A stretch of DNA of 64,000 nucleotides from contig JAURVZ010000020.1 of assembly GCA_030655215.1 (NCBI GenBank), positions 18,858-82,857 on the forward strand, read 5' to 3'. The stretch comes from Pseudolabrys sp. Lineage in GTDB: Bacteria > Pseudomonadota > Alphaproteobacteria > Rhizobiales > Xanthobacteraceae. The translations under genes were made by a program, and so were the position numbers. This document shows positions 8,587 through 16,588 of the stretch, piece after piece. The notes beneath the pieces were generated by a model that worked only from the letters and a program-made list of their open reading frames with translations, had not been told where the DNA came from and searched no databases. How positions within the stretch are numbered: the stretch's first letter is position 1; every line of letters starts with the position of its first letter.

Positions 8587-9717
8587 ATGTCAAAAGTGAA
8601 ACTCAGTATAGCTCTGGTTGGCGCGGTTGTTGTCATTGCCGCCGCCGTCGGTTTTCAGCGTGGCTACTTCAGTGAGCCGGCAAAGGCCGCGACCGGCGGT
8701 CCAGGCGCCTTCGCCATGCCGGTGCCGGTGACTAAGGTCGCGAAGAAGACGATCCCGATCTATCTCGACTACGCGGCGCGCACCGAAGCGATCCGCAACA
8801 TCGCGCTGCAGGCGAAGGTGCCCGGCTATGTGCTGAAGCAGCATGTCGAGGACGGTAAGGACGTGAAGGAGGGCGATCTCCTCTACACGATCGATCCGCG
8901 CGATTATCAGGCGGCGCTCGATTCAGCCAAGGCGACGTTGCAGCGTGACACGGCCGGCCTCGATTACGCCAAGGGCAATGTCGAGCGCGGTACGTCGCTG
9001 GCCTCAAGCGGCTATCTCGACAAGAACACGTTCGAGCAGCGCACCAGCAATCTGAAGCAGTCCGAAGCCGGCATCGCCATTGCCCAGGCGGCGGTGAAGT
9101 CGGCCGAGATCAATCTGAGCTACACCGAAATCCGGGCGCCGTTCTCCGGCCGGCTTGGCCGCAATCAGGCCTCGGTCGGCACCTTGCTGACGCCCGGCAG
9201 TTCGACGCTGAACACGCTGGTGCAGCTCGATCCGATCTATGTGACGTTCAATCCGAGCGAGACTGACCTTGCGGTCATCGAGCAGGCGCGGGCGAAGGGC
9301 AAAGTCAGCGCTGAGGTGCTTCTGCCCGGCGAGGGCAATGCCCATTACAAGGGCGAGCTGACCTTCGTCGACAACACCGTCGACCGTGCGACCGGCACCA
9401 TTGTCGCGCGTGCGACCATCGCCAATGCCGAGCGCATGCTGTTGCCGGGCCAATATGCCCGCATCCGCCTCGCGGTCGGTGAGAAGGCCGATGCGCTGGT
9501 CGCGCCGCAGGCGGCGGTCGGGTCCGGCCAGCTCGGCAAATACCTCTACGTCGTCGACAAGGATAACAAGGCCGAGATGCGCCTTGTGTCCCTCGGGCCC
9601 ACCGATGGCAGCGATGTCGCCGTCGAGAAGGGCGTCGCCGAGGGCGACTCGATTATCAGCGGTAATCTTCAGAAAATCGGTCCCGGCTCGCCCGTCGCGC
9701 CGTTACCGCCGAAGTAA
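8587..9717 (+). CDS. RND efflux periplasmic adaptor subunit (membrane fusion protein)
   Basis: A 376-residue AcrA/MexA-type adaptor that links the RND pump to an outer-membrane channel. It has an N-terminal membrane anchor or signal (LSIALVGAVVVIAAAVGFQRG), then a lipoyl half-motif, an alpha-hairpin coiled coil (about residues 95-165), a second lipoyl half (TEIRAPFSGRLGRNQASVG) and beta-barrel domains. No lipobox Cys is seen, so anchoring would be by the uncleaved helix. The ORF-track start at 8470 overlaps the pump gene; ATG at 8587 is preferred. A strong terminator follows the stop. Confidence 0.93.
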   Translation: MSKVKLSIALVGAVVVIAAAVGFQRGYFSEPAKAATGGPGAFAMPVPVTKVAKKTIPIYLDYAARTEAIRNIALQAKVPGYVLKQHVEDGKDVKEGDLLYTIDPRDYQAALDSAKATLQRDTAGLDYAKGNVERGTSLASSGYLDKNTFEQRTSNLKQSEAGIAIAQAAVKSAEINLSYTEIRAPFSGRLGRNQASVGTLLTPGSSTLNTLVQLDPIYVTFNPSETDLAVIEQARAKGKVSAEVLLPGEGNAHYKGELTFVDNTVDRATGTIVARATIANAERMLLPGQYARIRLAVGEKADALVAPQAAVGSGQLGKYLYVVDKDNKAEMRLVSLGPTDGSDVAVEKGVAEGDSIISGNLQKIGPGSPVAPLPPK

Positions 9718-9766
9718 GCAATGTCGGCTGCGTTAAGCCGTAGCCGCCGTAGCTACCGTTGATAAA

Positions 9767-9802
9767 CCCCGCGCCGACAGCCCCCTCGGCGCGGGGCATT
9801 TT
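9767..9802 (+). terminator. Rho-independent terminator of the RND operon
   Basis: A perfect 11-bp stem CCCCGCGCCGA / TCGGCGCGGGG (9767-9777 and 9786-9796) is followed by CATTTTCTT. It lies 50 bp after the adaptor stop codon and ends the efflux operon. Confidence 0.85.
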
Positions 9803-9860
9803 CTTCAAGCATTTCAAGTGGCTTGAAATCGCCGCGATTTAGGCCGAAAACGCTGCCGAC

Positions 9861-10922
9861 ATGAGCAGCGCTTCCGCAATCGCCGCATTCTTTGGCCGGC
9901 CCCGGACTTCTATTGCCGCGGGTCTGGCGGTGGCGATCCTGCTGGCCCCTAGCAGCGCCTTCGCCCAATCCAATTCCCTTTTCTCGGCCACCCCGTCGAA
10001 CGGCCTTTTGTCACCGCAAATGGGCGCGCGCGGCGAAGGCTTTGGTCCCGGTACCGGCCTTGTACCGCCGGCGCAGGCGCCGGCCCCCGGTCCGGCAGCG
10101 CCCATGGGTGCACCGATTGCCCCGCCTATCGCCGCACCGACGCCGATGCCCCTGGTGCCGGCCGGTCAGGTAGCGCTCTCGCTTGCGGCGCGGTTCGGCA
10201 AGGATGCTCAACCGATTACTGGCGGCCTGACCTGGCGCGTCTATGCCGCCAAAGCTGACCCGGGCGGCGCCTTCCGCATGATACGCGAGGAAAAGACCGC
10301 GTCGCCGACTTTGGTGCTGCCACCGGGCAGCTACATCGTTCATGTCGGCTTTGGTCTGGCGACGGCCGTGAAGCCCGTAACCTTGCGCGGGCCGACCGTG
10401 CGCGAGGAATTCGATTTGCCAGCCGGCGGCCTGCGCATTGAAGGCCGTGTGGGCGATGTGCCGATCCCGTCGGCGCAGATCTCATTTGAGGTCTACAAGG
10501 GCAGCCAGTTTGAGGCCGGCGACCGCCGCCCGATCGCCGAGCACGTGCTGACCGGCTCCGTCGTCATGGTGCCGGAGGGCGTCTATTACATCGTCTCGAA
10601 CTATGGCGACGCCAATTCGCAGGTCCGCTCCGATATCCGCGTCCAGGCCGGCAAGCTGACCGATGTTGCGGTCAACCACCGCGCCGCTGTCATCACCCTG
10701 AAACTTGTCAGTGAGAAGGGCGGCGAGGCGCTGGCCAGCACCGCCTGGTCGGTGTTGACGCCGGGCGGCGACGTCATCAAGGAGTCGATCGGCGCATTTC
10801 CGCGCGTTGTTCTGGGTGAAGGCGAGTATCGGGCTATCGCCCGCAACGAAGGCAAGGTTTTTGAGCGCGAGTTCAAGGTCGTCACCGGCGTCGATGGCGA
10901 TGTCGAGGTTCTGGCGCGCTAG
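9861..10922 (+). CDS. Secreted protein of unknown function with Pro/Ala-rich linker and beta-sandwich-like modules
   Basis: A 353-residue protein. It has a cleavable signal peptide ending at PSSAFA-QS near residue 36 and a low-complexity Pro/Ala/Gly linker (about 60-105). The rest holds two or three repeating beta-rich segments with similar wording: LPPGSYIVHVGFG, VPEGVYYIVSNYG and LGEGEYRAIARNEG. These look like small Ig or carboxypeptidase-regulatory-like folds, each ending in a tight turn. It is probably periplasmic or envelope-attached. It lies 21 bp upstream of otsB and could be co-transcribed with it. I recognise it as a conserved alphaproteobacterial hypothetical, but no function is known to me. 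Confidence 0.75.
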   Translation: MSSASAIAAFFGRPRTSIAAGLAVAILLAPSSAFAQSNSLFSATPSNGLLSPQMGARGEGFGPGTGLVPPAQAPAPGPAAPMGAPIAPPIAAPTPMPLVPAGQVALSLAARFGKDAQPITGGLTWRVYAAKADPGGAFRMIREEKTASPTLVLPPGSYIVHVGFGLATAVKPVTLRGPTVREEFDLPAGGLRIEGRVGDVPIPSAQISFEVYKGSQFEAGDRRPIAEHVLTGSVVMVPEGVYYIVSNYGDANSQVRSDIRVQAGKLTDVAVNHRAAVITLKLVSEKGGEALASTAWSVLTPGGDVIKESIGAFPRVVLGEGEYRAIARNEGKVFEREFKVVTGVDGDVEVLAR

Positions 10923-10943
10923 ATTAGATTGACAGGTTTGATT

Positions 10944-11726
10944 GTGACGCAGCCGATTACGAACGAACATCCCGATATTGCGGCGAATGAGTCGGCCCTG
11001 AAGTTGTTCGCCAAGCTCGATCCGTCGTTGATTGCGTTCATGCTCGACGTCGATGGTACCTTGATCGACATCGGCCCGTCGCCGTTCGAAGTCGATGTGC
11101 CTGAATCGCTTAAGGAAACTCTGGTCAAACTCTACGAGCTGAGCGGCGGCGCGCTGGCGCTGGTCAGCGGACGGCCGATCCGCGATCTCGATCTTCTATT
11201 TGCACCGCTAAAGCTGCCATCCGTCGGCGGCCACGGCGCCGAGCAGCGCCTCATGGGCGCACCGGTGTCACGTGTCGAGAATTTGCCGGAGGCGATGCGG
11301 CATCAGCTCATCACGGCGGCAACGCCCGGTTCCGGCATCGAATACGAAGACAAGGGCTATTCCGTCGCCCTGCATTTCCGCAAAGCGCTGCACGAAGAAG
11401 AGCGCTTGCAGGCGCATATCCAAGAGACCCGCCGGGCCTTTCCGACGGTCGATACCGAGGTCCTGCCCGGCAAGGCGATGTTCGAGGTGAAAAGCCCCGG
11501 CATCAACAAAGGCGACGGCGTGCGCGCGCTGATGACCAAGCCGCCCTTTGAGGGCCGCAGCCCGGTCTTTATCGGCGACGATGTGACCGATGAAGCCGCC
11601 TTCGGGGCAATGCCTGAATTTGGCGGGCTGGCCTTCTCGGTCGGCTTCCGGTTCGAGGACGCCGCCGGCATGTTTTCCGAACCGGAGCAGGTGCGTCTGG
11701 CGCTCCGGCGGATGGCCGGCCTTTAA
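10944..11726 (+). CDS. otsB: Trehalose-6-phosphate phosphatase
   Basis: A 260-residue HAD-superfamily phosphatase that removes the phosphate from trehalose 6-phosphate. HAD motif I is MLDVDGTLIDI near residue 38; motif II is the ALVSGRP stretch; the cap contains GGHGAEQR; motif IV is FIGDDVTDEAAF. The ORF track begins at a TTG at 10929 without a ribosome-binding site; GTG at 10944, preceded by ACAGG, is the better start. It is followed by otsA after 175 bp, giving the otsB-otsA order of an osmoprotectant synthesis module. Confidence 0.92.
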   Translation: MTQPITNEHPDIAANESALKLFAKLDPSLIAFMLDVDGTLIDIGPSPFEVDVPESLKETLVKLYELSGGALALVSGRPIRDLDLLFAPLKLPSVGGHGAEQRLMGAPVSRVENLPEAMRHQLITAATPGSGIEYEDKGYSVALHFRKALHEEERLQAHIQETRRAFPTVDTEVLPGKAMFEVKSPGINKGDGVRALMTKPPFEGRSPVFIGDDVTDEAAFGAMPEFGGLAFSVGFRFEDAAGMFSEPEQVRLALRRMAGL

Positions 11727-11901
11727 GCGCATCGCAACCCGCTGATTGGGACAATTCCAAGCTTTTTCAAGCGCTTGGTATTGCGGCGGTTTCCCGACAA
11801 ATGAACTTTCGCCGAAGTTCCGCGTTACTTCACATACCAAGGGTCACTGGAGGGACGGATTTGGCGGTCGCGGCCGCCAAATAACGGGGGAGAGCGGGCG
11901 A

Positions 11902-13317
11902 TTGTCGCGATTAGTGGTCGTTTCCAACAGAGTTGGCATTCCAGATGGCAAGGCGCGCGCAGGCGGGCTTGAAGTTGCCATCCGGCCTGCCTTCAAGCAG
12001 CGCGGCGGCGTCTGGTTTGGCTGGAGCGGCAAGATCGCCGAGTGCGAACCGGGCGAGGCCGAAACCACAGAGCGAGAGAACGTCACCTATGTGACGATCG
12101 ACCTGAAGAAGGACGACTACGAGGAATTCTACAACGGCTTCGCCAATCGCGTGCTGTGGCCGATCCTGCATTACCGGCTTGATCTGGCGGAATTCACTCG
12201 GCGCGACCTTGGCGGCTATCTCCGTGTCAACGAGTTCTTCGCCAGCAATCTGGAAAAGATACTGCGGCCTGATGACGTCATCTGGGTGCATGATTATCAC
12301 CTGATGCCGCTGGCCAAGGCATTGCGGGACCGCGGCCACAAGAACCGCATCGGCTTCTTCATTCATGTGCCATTTCCGCCGGCCGAGATCATCACCGCAC
12401 TGCCCAATCACGAGCAGCTCATTCCGGCGCTGAGTCACTACAATCTCGTCGGCTTTCAGACCGAAACCGATGCGACAAACTTTTCGCGCTATCTGACGAC
12501 CGAGCGCGGCTTGAGCCGCCTCGATGCCAACAGCTTTGCTTTCGACGAGGGCGACTTGCGCGTCGGCGTGTTTCCGGTCGGCGTTGAGACTGAGCCGTTC
12601 CAGCGCATGGCGCGCCGCGCCGCTGAATCCGCCTTCGTCGAGGAAGTCAAAGCCAGCCTGTCAGGCCGCGCCATGATCATCGGCGTCGATCGGCTCGACT
12701 ACAGCAAGGGCATCCCCGAGCGCATGGATGCGTTTGAGCGGCTGCTGACCAATTTTCCGAAGTGGCACAACAAGGTCACCTATCTGCAGATCACGCCGCG
12801 CAGCCGTGCCGATATCCAGGAATATGCGGCCATCGCCCGGCAGGTTGGCGAGAAGGTCGGCAACATCAACGGCGCCTATGGCGAGGCGTCATGGACGCCG
12901 GTGCGTTACATCAACAAGGCGCATAGCCGCACCGCGCTCGCCGGACTGTATCGCGGCGCGCGTGTCGGCCTGGTGACGCCTTTGCGTGACGGCATGAACC
13001 TGGTGGCGAAGGAATATGTCGCGGCGCAGGATCCGGACAATCCCGGCGTGCTGGTGCTGTCGCGCTTCGCCGGCGCCGCGCGCGAAATGACGTCGGCACT
13101 GCTGGTCAATCCGTATGATTCAGAAGGCGTCGCAATTGCCATCGACCGCGCGCTGGCCATGCCGCTCGCCGAACGCAAGCAGCGTCACGCCGAGAACTAT
13201 CGTGTGATGCTGCAGCACGATCTTAGCCAGTGGGCCAAGCAATTCCTCGCCACGCTGGAACAGCCAGCGCACAGCGAGCCGGCGGCAACCCCGCGGCCCT
13301 TGCGGGCGGCGGGGTAG
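11902..13317 (+). CDS. otsA: Alpha,alpha-trehalose-phosphate synthase (UDP-forming)
   Basis: A 471-residue GT20 glycosyltransferase joining UDP-glucose and glucose 6-phosphate into trehalose 6-phosphate. Landmarks are RLVVVSNRV at the N-terminus, WVHDYHLMPL, GFFIHVPFPP, the nucleotide-sugar region GVDRLDYSKGIPER and the C-terminal RDGMNLVAKEYVA. The track start at 11746 is too long. TTG at 11902 follows a GGGGGAGAG ribosome-binding site with proper spacing and yields the standard length. It acts with OtsB in the cytoplasm, probably against desiccation or osmotic stress. Confidence 0.94.
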   Translation: MSRLVVVSNRVGIPDGKARAGGLEVAIRPAFKQRGGVWFGWSGKIAECEPGEAETTERENVTYVTIDLKKDDYEEFYNGFANRVLWPILHYRLDLAEFTRRDLGGYLRVNEFFASNLEKILRPDDVIWVHDYHLMPLAKALRDRGHKNRIGFFIHVPFPPAEIITALPNHEQLIPALSHYNLVGFQTETDATNFSRYLTTERGLSRLDANSFAFDEGDLRVGVFPVGVETEPFQRMARRAAESAFVEEVKASLSGRAMIIGVDRLDYSKGIPERMDAFERLLTNFPKWHNKVTYLQITPRSRADIQEYAAIARQVGEKVGNINGAYGEASWTPVRYINKAHSRTALAGLYRGARVGLVTPLRDGMNLVAKEYVAAQDPDNPGVLVLSRFAGAAREMTSALLVNPYDSEGVAIAIDRALAMPLAERKQRHAENYRVMLQHDLSQWAKQFLATLEQPAHSEPAATPRPLRAAG

Positions 13318-13327
13318 GGCGTTGCCG

Positions 13328-14113
13328 TCAGAAGCCTTCGGGCAGAGGCTGCTTCAGCCACTGAAGCGCAAGGCCCGGCAACTTGCCGTCCTTCTTCGCC
13401 GCGGCAATGGCGGCGTTGGTCTTTTCCAGCAACCGCGTTTCATCTTTCAGCACTGCGGCGCGCACCGGCGAGTTGAGCAGCAGAAGCTTCTGCTCCGGGC
13501 GGCGCGTCGGATTTGACGCCAGGATGCTGGCCGCGACGATGTTGCCCATTGCCACCAGTTGCGTCTGGCCGGCCATGAAGGCGGAGATCGTCGTTGCATT
13601 GTCTTCATAGCGGCGAATGTCGGTATCCGCCGGCGTGTTCTTCGACAGGATCAGTTCTTCAAATGAGCCGCGCGTTGCGCCGATTGTCTTGCCGGACAAG
13701 TCGGCGACCGCATCTACCTTGATGTTGGCCGGACCAAAAACGCCGATGTAATAGGGAGCATACGGTTCGCTGAAATCCACGACCTTGGCGCGCTCCGGAT
13801 TGGCGCCGATGTTCAGGAGCACATCGGCCTTGCGCGATTGCAGATACGGAATCTTGTTGGCGCTGGAGACCGGCACCAGCTCGACCTTGACACCGATCGC
13901 CTGTGCAAGGATCGAGGCGACCTCAATGTCATAGCCTTCCGGCTTCATCGTCGTGCCGACGGTACCGAACGGCGGATAATCGAGCACCACAGCAACACGC
14001 AAGGTGCCGGACTTCATGACAGTGTCGAGCCCGTCCGCTTGGGCGGTGAGCGGGCTGATGGAGACAAGCGCGGCGATCATCGCCGTGCGGCCGATTTTGC
14101 AAATGCTGATCAT
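13328..14113 (-). CDS. Periplasmic solute-binding protein of the amino-acid (PBP2/SBP_bac_3) family
   Basis: A 261-residue exported protein. The signal peptide ends near SPLTAQA-DG, and the mature part shows the SBP_bac_3 pattern (GTLRVAVVLDYPPFG, PEGYDIEVASILAQAIG, SRKADVLLNIGANPERAKVVDFSEPY). Such proteins capture polar amino acids or related molecules for ABC importers. No permease or ATPase gene is next to it, so it is an orphan. It begins 13 bp downstream of the alpha/beta hydrolase gene and is likely co-transcribed with it, which may mean binding of an ester or lactone-related compound; that link is inference. Confidence 0.85.
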   Translation of the reverse strand: MISICKIGRTAMIAALVSISPLTAQADGLDTVMKSGTLRVAVVLDYPPFGTVGTTMKPEGYDIEVASILAQAIGVKVELVPVSSANKIPYLQSRKADVLLNIGANPERAKVVDFSEPYAPYYIGVFGPANIKVDAVADLSGKTIGATRGSFEELILSKNTPADTDIRRYEDNATTISAFMAGQTQLVAMGNIVAASILASNPTRRPEQKLLLLNSPVRAAVLKDETRLLEKTNAAIAAAKKDGKLPGLALQWLKQPLPEGF

Positions 14114-14126
14114 GACAACCTCGATG

Positions 14127-14927
14127 TTAGACGTTGGCCCGGGCTAAGGCGAATTGAGCGAGGAACGAATGAAGAGCGGCGTTGAAGGCTTCGGGTGTTT
14201 CGACCATGGGCGAATGACCACTGCCGGTCATCGTCGCTAACTCGCTCTTCTTGATGCCTTCAAGCAGCATCTTGGCGTGATCGATGGTTCGGCCGGTGTC
14301 GTAAGGCGCGTAGACCACCAATGTGGGCACGGTGATGCAGTTGAGGTCGGCGCGCAGATCGGCTTCTATCCAGGATGTCTGCGCGTCGATCATCGCCTGC
14401 AGCGGCGCGTGCGTTGCGCGAGCGACGTAGCGTGAAAAGAACGGCTCGGGCGGCGGATCGCGAAACCATTTGGCGCTGATGGCGCGCATCGTGTCGATGT
14501 CGCCGCCGCTCTGTTGCAGCAGCGCCAGCAGATCGCGGCCGAGCCGGTGCTGGTGATTTGTCATCGCCGCGCCGGTGCAGACCAAAGCCAGTGCGCCAAC
14601 GGCGTCGGGATATTCAATGGCGGTCATCTGGCTGATGCCGCCGCCCATCGAGTGGCCGGCGAAGACCGGACGGTGCAGCCCCATCGCACGGACAAAACCA
14701 GCAGCGCGGCGGGCGAAGGCGGACATCGTATAGCCTTCCGGCGGCGCGTCGGAGTGCAGGAAGTTATCGATCGCATAGCCGGTCCATTGCGGCGGAAGGG
14801 CATCCATCGTGCCGGCCCAGAGTTCGGACGAACTGCCAAAACCGCCATGCAGGAAGACGATGGCGTGCTCGCCGCCGGGGCGGACGGTGTAGTGAACCTT
14901 GCTGTTGTCGATCTCGATCCACGGCAC
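14127..14927 (-). CDS. Alpha/beta fold hydrolase
   Basis: A 266-residue soluble hydrolase. The oxyanion region FLHGGFGSSSELW, the nucleophile elbow GHSMGGG near residue 92, and the terminal catalytic His in GSGHSPMVETPEAFN are all present; the acid is likely the Asp in YAPYDTGRT. Overall pattern resembles esterases and carboxylactone hydrolases, but the substrate cannot be assigned. It leads a two-gene unit with the binding protein gene and diverges from an XRE regulator across a 51-bp palindrome, suggesting direct control by that regulator. Confidence 0.88.
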   Translation of the reverse strand: MPWIEIDNSKVHYTVRPGGEHAIVFLHGGFGSSSELWAGTMDALPPQWTGYAIDNFLHSDAPPEGYTMSAFARRAAGFVRAMGLHRPVFAGHSMGGGISQMTAIEYPDAVGALALVCTGAAMTNHQHRLGRDLLALLQQSGGDIDTMRAISAKWFRDPPPEPFFSRYVARATHAPLQAMIDAQTSWIEADLRADLNCITVPTLVVYAPYDTGRTIDHAKMLLEGIKKSELATMTGSGHSPMVETPEAFNAALHSFLAQFALARANV

Positions 14928-14979
14928 GGGCTTGTCCTTCTTTGCCGCTGATCGTACGAGCCGCGCAGTCGTCGCCTAG

Positions 14980-15030
14980 ATCATATTTTCGACATCAAAA
15001 CCGGTTCTTGGACAATGTCTAAAATATGAT
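14980..15030. promoter_or_regulatory. Large inverted repeat between hydrolase and XRE regulator genes
   Basis: Arms ATCATATTTTCGACAT (14980-14995) and ATGTCTAAAATATGAT (15015-15030) match at 15 of 16 positions with a 19-bp spacer. The A/T-rich arms stand out from the surrounding G+C-rich DNA. The position between divergent start codons and next to an HTH gene suggests a pair of operator half-sites, each arm perhaps bound by a regulator dimer. Confidence 0.65.
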
Positions 15031-15069
15031 ACACAGTGCTGAAATGGCAGGCAGCACGGAGCTTAAGCC

Positions 15070-15927
15070 TTGATCACGGTCAGCGATGTAGGGCGGCGTT
15101 TAAAGAATTTGCGGACCGCCATGAAACTGTCGATCGACAGCGCGGCGCAGTCGGTCGGCGTATCGCGCGCCTTGATGTATCGATACGAAGCCGGCGATAT
15201 CGTCAAGCTGGATACATTGGAGCGGCTGGCGCGGCTCTACGGCACCTCGACCACGGCGCTGCTTGGCCTCGGCCACGAATACATTGTCAACGCCGTGTTG
15301 TTCTTCGAGCGGCTGGAAAAACTCGAACAGGAGGCGGAGCACATCACCACGGTGTTCGGGCCGCTGGCCTATGTGCTGACGACCGATGCCTATGACGACG
15401 CGCTGTCGATTGGTCTTGCCGGCGATGACAGCGTCGATGCGCTGACGCCGGCCGAGCTACAGCGCCTGCGGCGCACTTTGCGCCGGCGCAAGGCGAACCT
15501 GCGTGAGCGCAAGCCGGGTTACGTCAACATTATTCCACTCTCTGAAGTGCAGGGTTATCTGAACGCGGCGCTCAACACGGCCGATTCATCCGCGGCCGAT
15601 CGCGCCGCGCAGCGGCGTCAGGCAGTCAAGGAAGTGCAACATCTATGCGAACTGATTGAGAAGCCGCCCATGGGCGTGCAGATCGCGCTGACGCAGCGGC
15701 CGTTGCCGACCGCCGGGTTTCAGGTGCTGCGGCTGAAGTCGCGGCGGTTACTGGTGACGAGCCCGTTCCGTCTCGGCGAACCGGTCAACCTGCGCTACGG
15801 CATCGCCACCATCAGCGGCGACGAGCAGGCGCTTCGTTTGCACGAAAGCCTGATCGCGCGGCTGTGGGACGGTGCACTGACCGGCAGCCGCGCGGTTGAC
15901 GCGGTGGCGAAGCTGATCAAGGGGTGA
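15070..15927 (+). CDS. XRE-family transcriptional regulator
   Basis: A 285-residue protein starting at a TTG codon. Residues about 5-62 form a Cro/C1-type HTH (VGRRLKNLRTAMKLSIDSAAQSVGVSRALMYRYEAGDIVKLDTLERLARLYGTS). The remaining 220 residues form an uncharacterised C-terminal domain with a helical arginine-rich segment (LRRTLRRRKANLRER), probably for ligand sensing or dimerisation. No DNA-invertase or kinase domain is seen. It is divergent from the alpha/beta hydrolase gene and presumably binds the palindrome between them. Its ligand is unknown. A downstream toxin-antitoxin pair has its own promoter-like region. Confidence 0.85.
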   Translation: MITVSDVGRRLKNLRTAMKLSIDSAAQSVGVSRALMYRYEAGDIVKLDTLERLARLYGTSTTALLGLGHEYIVNAVLFFERLEKLEQEAEHITTVFGPLAYVLTTDAYDDALSIGLAGDDSVDALTPAELQRLRRTLRRRKANLRERKPGYVNIIPLSEVQGYLNAALNTADSSAADRAAQRRQAVKEVQHLCELIEKPPMGVQIALTQRPLPTAGFQVLRLKSRRLLVTSPFRLGEPVNLRYGIATISGDEQALRLHESLIARLWDGALTGSRAVDAVAKLIKG

Positions 15928-15961
15928 TTACAATAGCCCTTGCGCCAGATATCTAGATTGC

Positions 15962-15977
15962 GTATCTTATGGGATAC
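15962..15977. promoter_or_regulatory. Operator-like palindrome of the toxin-antitoxin operon
   Basis: GTATCTTATGGGATAC is GTATC-N6-GATAC, located 4 bp upstream of the toxin start codon. Type II antitoxin/toxin complexes normally bind such sites for autorepression, so this is the expected operator; binding is inferred. Confidence 0.5.
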
Positions 15978-15981
15978 AACG

Positions 15982-16272
15982 ATGGTTGAGGTCCGTCAGA
16001 CCGAAACATTCGTCAGATGGTTCGATGGTCTTCGCGATAGCCGCGCCCGCGCACGCATTGATGTGCGTATACGACGGCTGTCGCGCGGTAATCCGGGGGA
16101 CGTCAGGCCGGTTGGCGAGGGCGTGTCGGAGTTACGGATCGATTACGGCCCTGGCTATCGGATCTACTTTGTTCAACGTGGTGCGGCTTTAATTGTTCTT
16201 CTCGCCGGTGGAGACAAGAAGACACAAGGCCGCGATATTGACGCAGCACTGGCTCTGGCGCGAGATTTATGA
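15982..16272 (+). CDS. RelE/ParE-superfamily toxin (HigB-like addiction module killer)
   Basis: A 96-residue basic protein of the putative addiction module killer family (RelE/HigB fold): ETFVRWFDGLRDSRARARIDVRIRRLSRGNPGD, then LRIDYGPGYRIYFVQRG and LLAGGDKKTQGRDI. The terminal GGDKKTQ-type segment carries the conserved basic residues. Such toxins usually cleave mRNA at the ribosome. ATG at 15982 is chosen over the track start 15940, which would run through the operator palindrome. The antitoxin gene follows 9 bp later; toxin-first order is typical of HigBA. Confidence 0.88.
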   Translation: MVEVRQTETFVRWFDGLRDSRARARIDVRIRRLSRGNPGDVRPVGEGVSELRIDYGPGYRIYFVQRGAALIVLLAGGDKKTQGRDIDAALALARDL

Positions 16273-16281
16273 GGGGCGGCG

Positions 16282-16584
16282 ATGAGCAAAGCGAAAGAGA
16301 AGACCAAAACCTTTGCGTGGGATGTGGCCGACCATCTCAAGACCGATGAAGATATCGCAAATTATATTGAGGCCGCATTTGAGGATGGTGATCCGTCTCT
16401 GGTGGCGGCTGCACTTGGCGACGTCGCGCGTGCCAAAGGCATGACGCAGGTCGCACGCGATGCCGGTTTAGGACGGGAAAGTCTTTACAAGGCGCTCTCT
16501 TCGGATGGCAATCCTGAATTCGCTACTGTCCTCAAAGTCATTCAGGCCCTCGGCTTCAAGTTAAAAGTTGAAGCCGAGGGCTGA
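16282..16584 (+). CDS. Addiction-module antidote protein (HigA-like antitoxin)
   Basis: A 100-residue antitoxin of the putative addiction module antidote family. It has an N-terminal toxin-facing region (VADHLKTDEDIANYIEAAFEDGDPSLVAAALGDVARAKG) followed by an HTH (MTQVARDAGLGRESLYKALSSDGNPEFATVLKVIQALG). It should neutralise the preceding toxin and bind the operon operator. Its stop is 4 bp from the convergent stop of thrS. Family assignment is strong from the ordered motifs. Confidence 0.88.
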   Translation: MSKAKEKTKTFAWDVADHLKTDEDIANYIEAAFEDGDPSLVAAALGDVARAKGMTQVARDAGLGRESLYKALSSDGNPEFATVLKVIQALGFKLKVEAEG

Positions 16585-16588
16585 TTAC

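Noticed and set aside
7338-8636. 432-residue minus-strand ORF opposite the RND pump
   Set aside because: His/Arg/Asp-rich shadow of the strongly supported pump frame; no family motifs.
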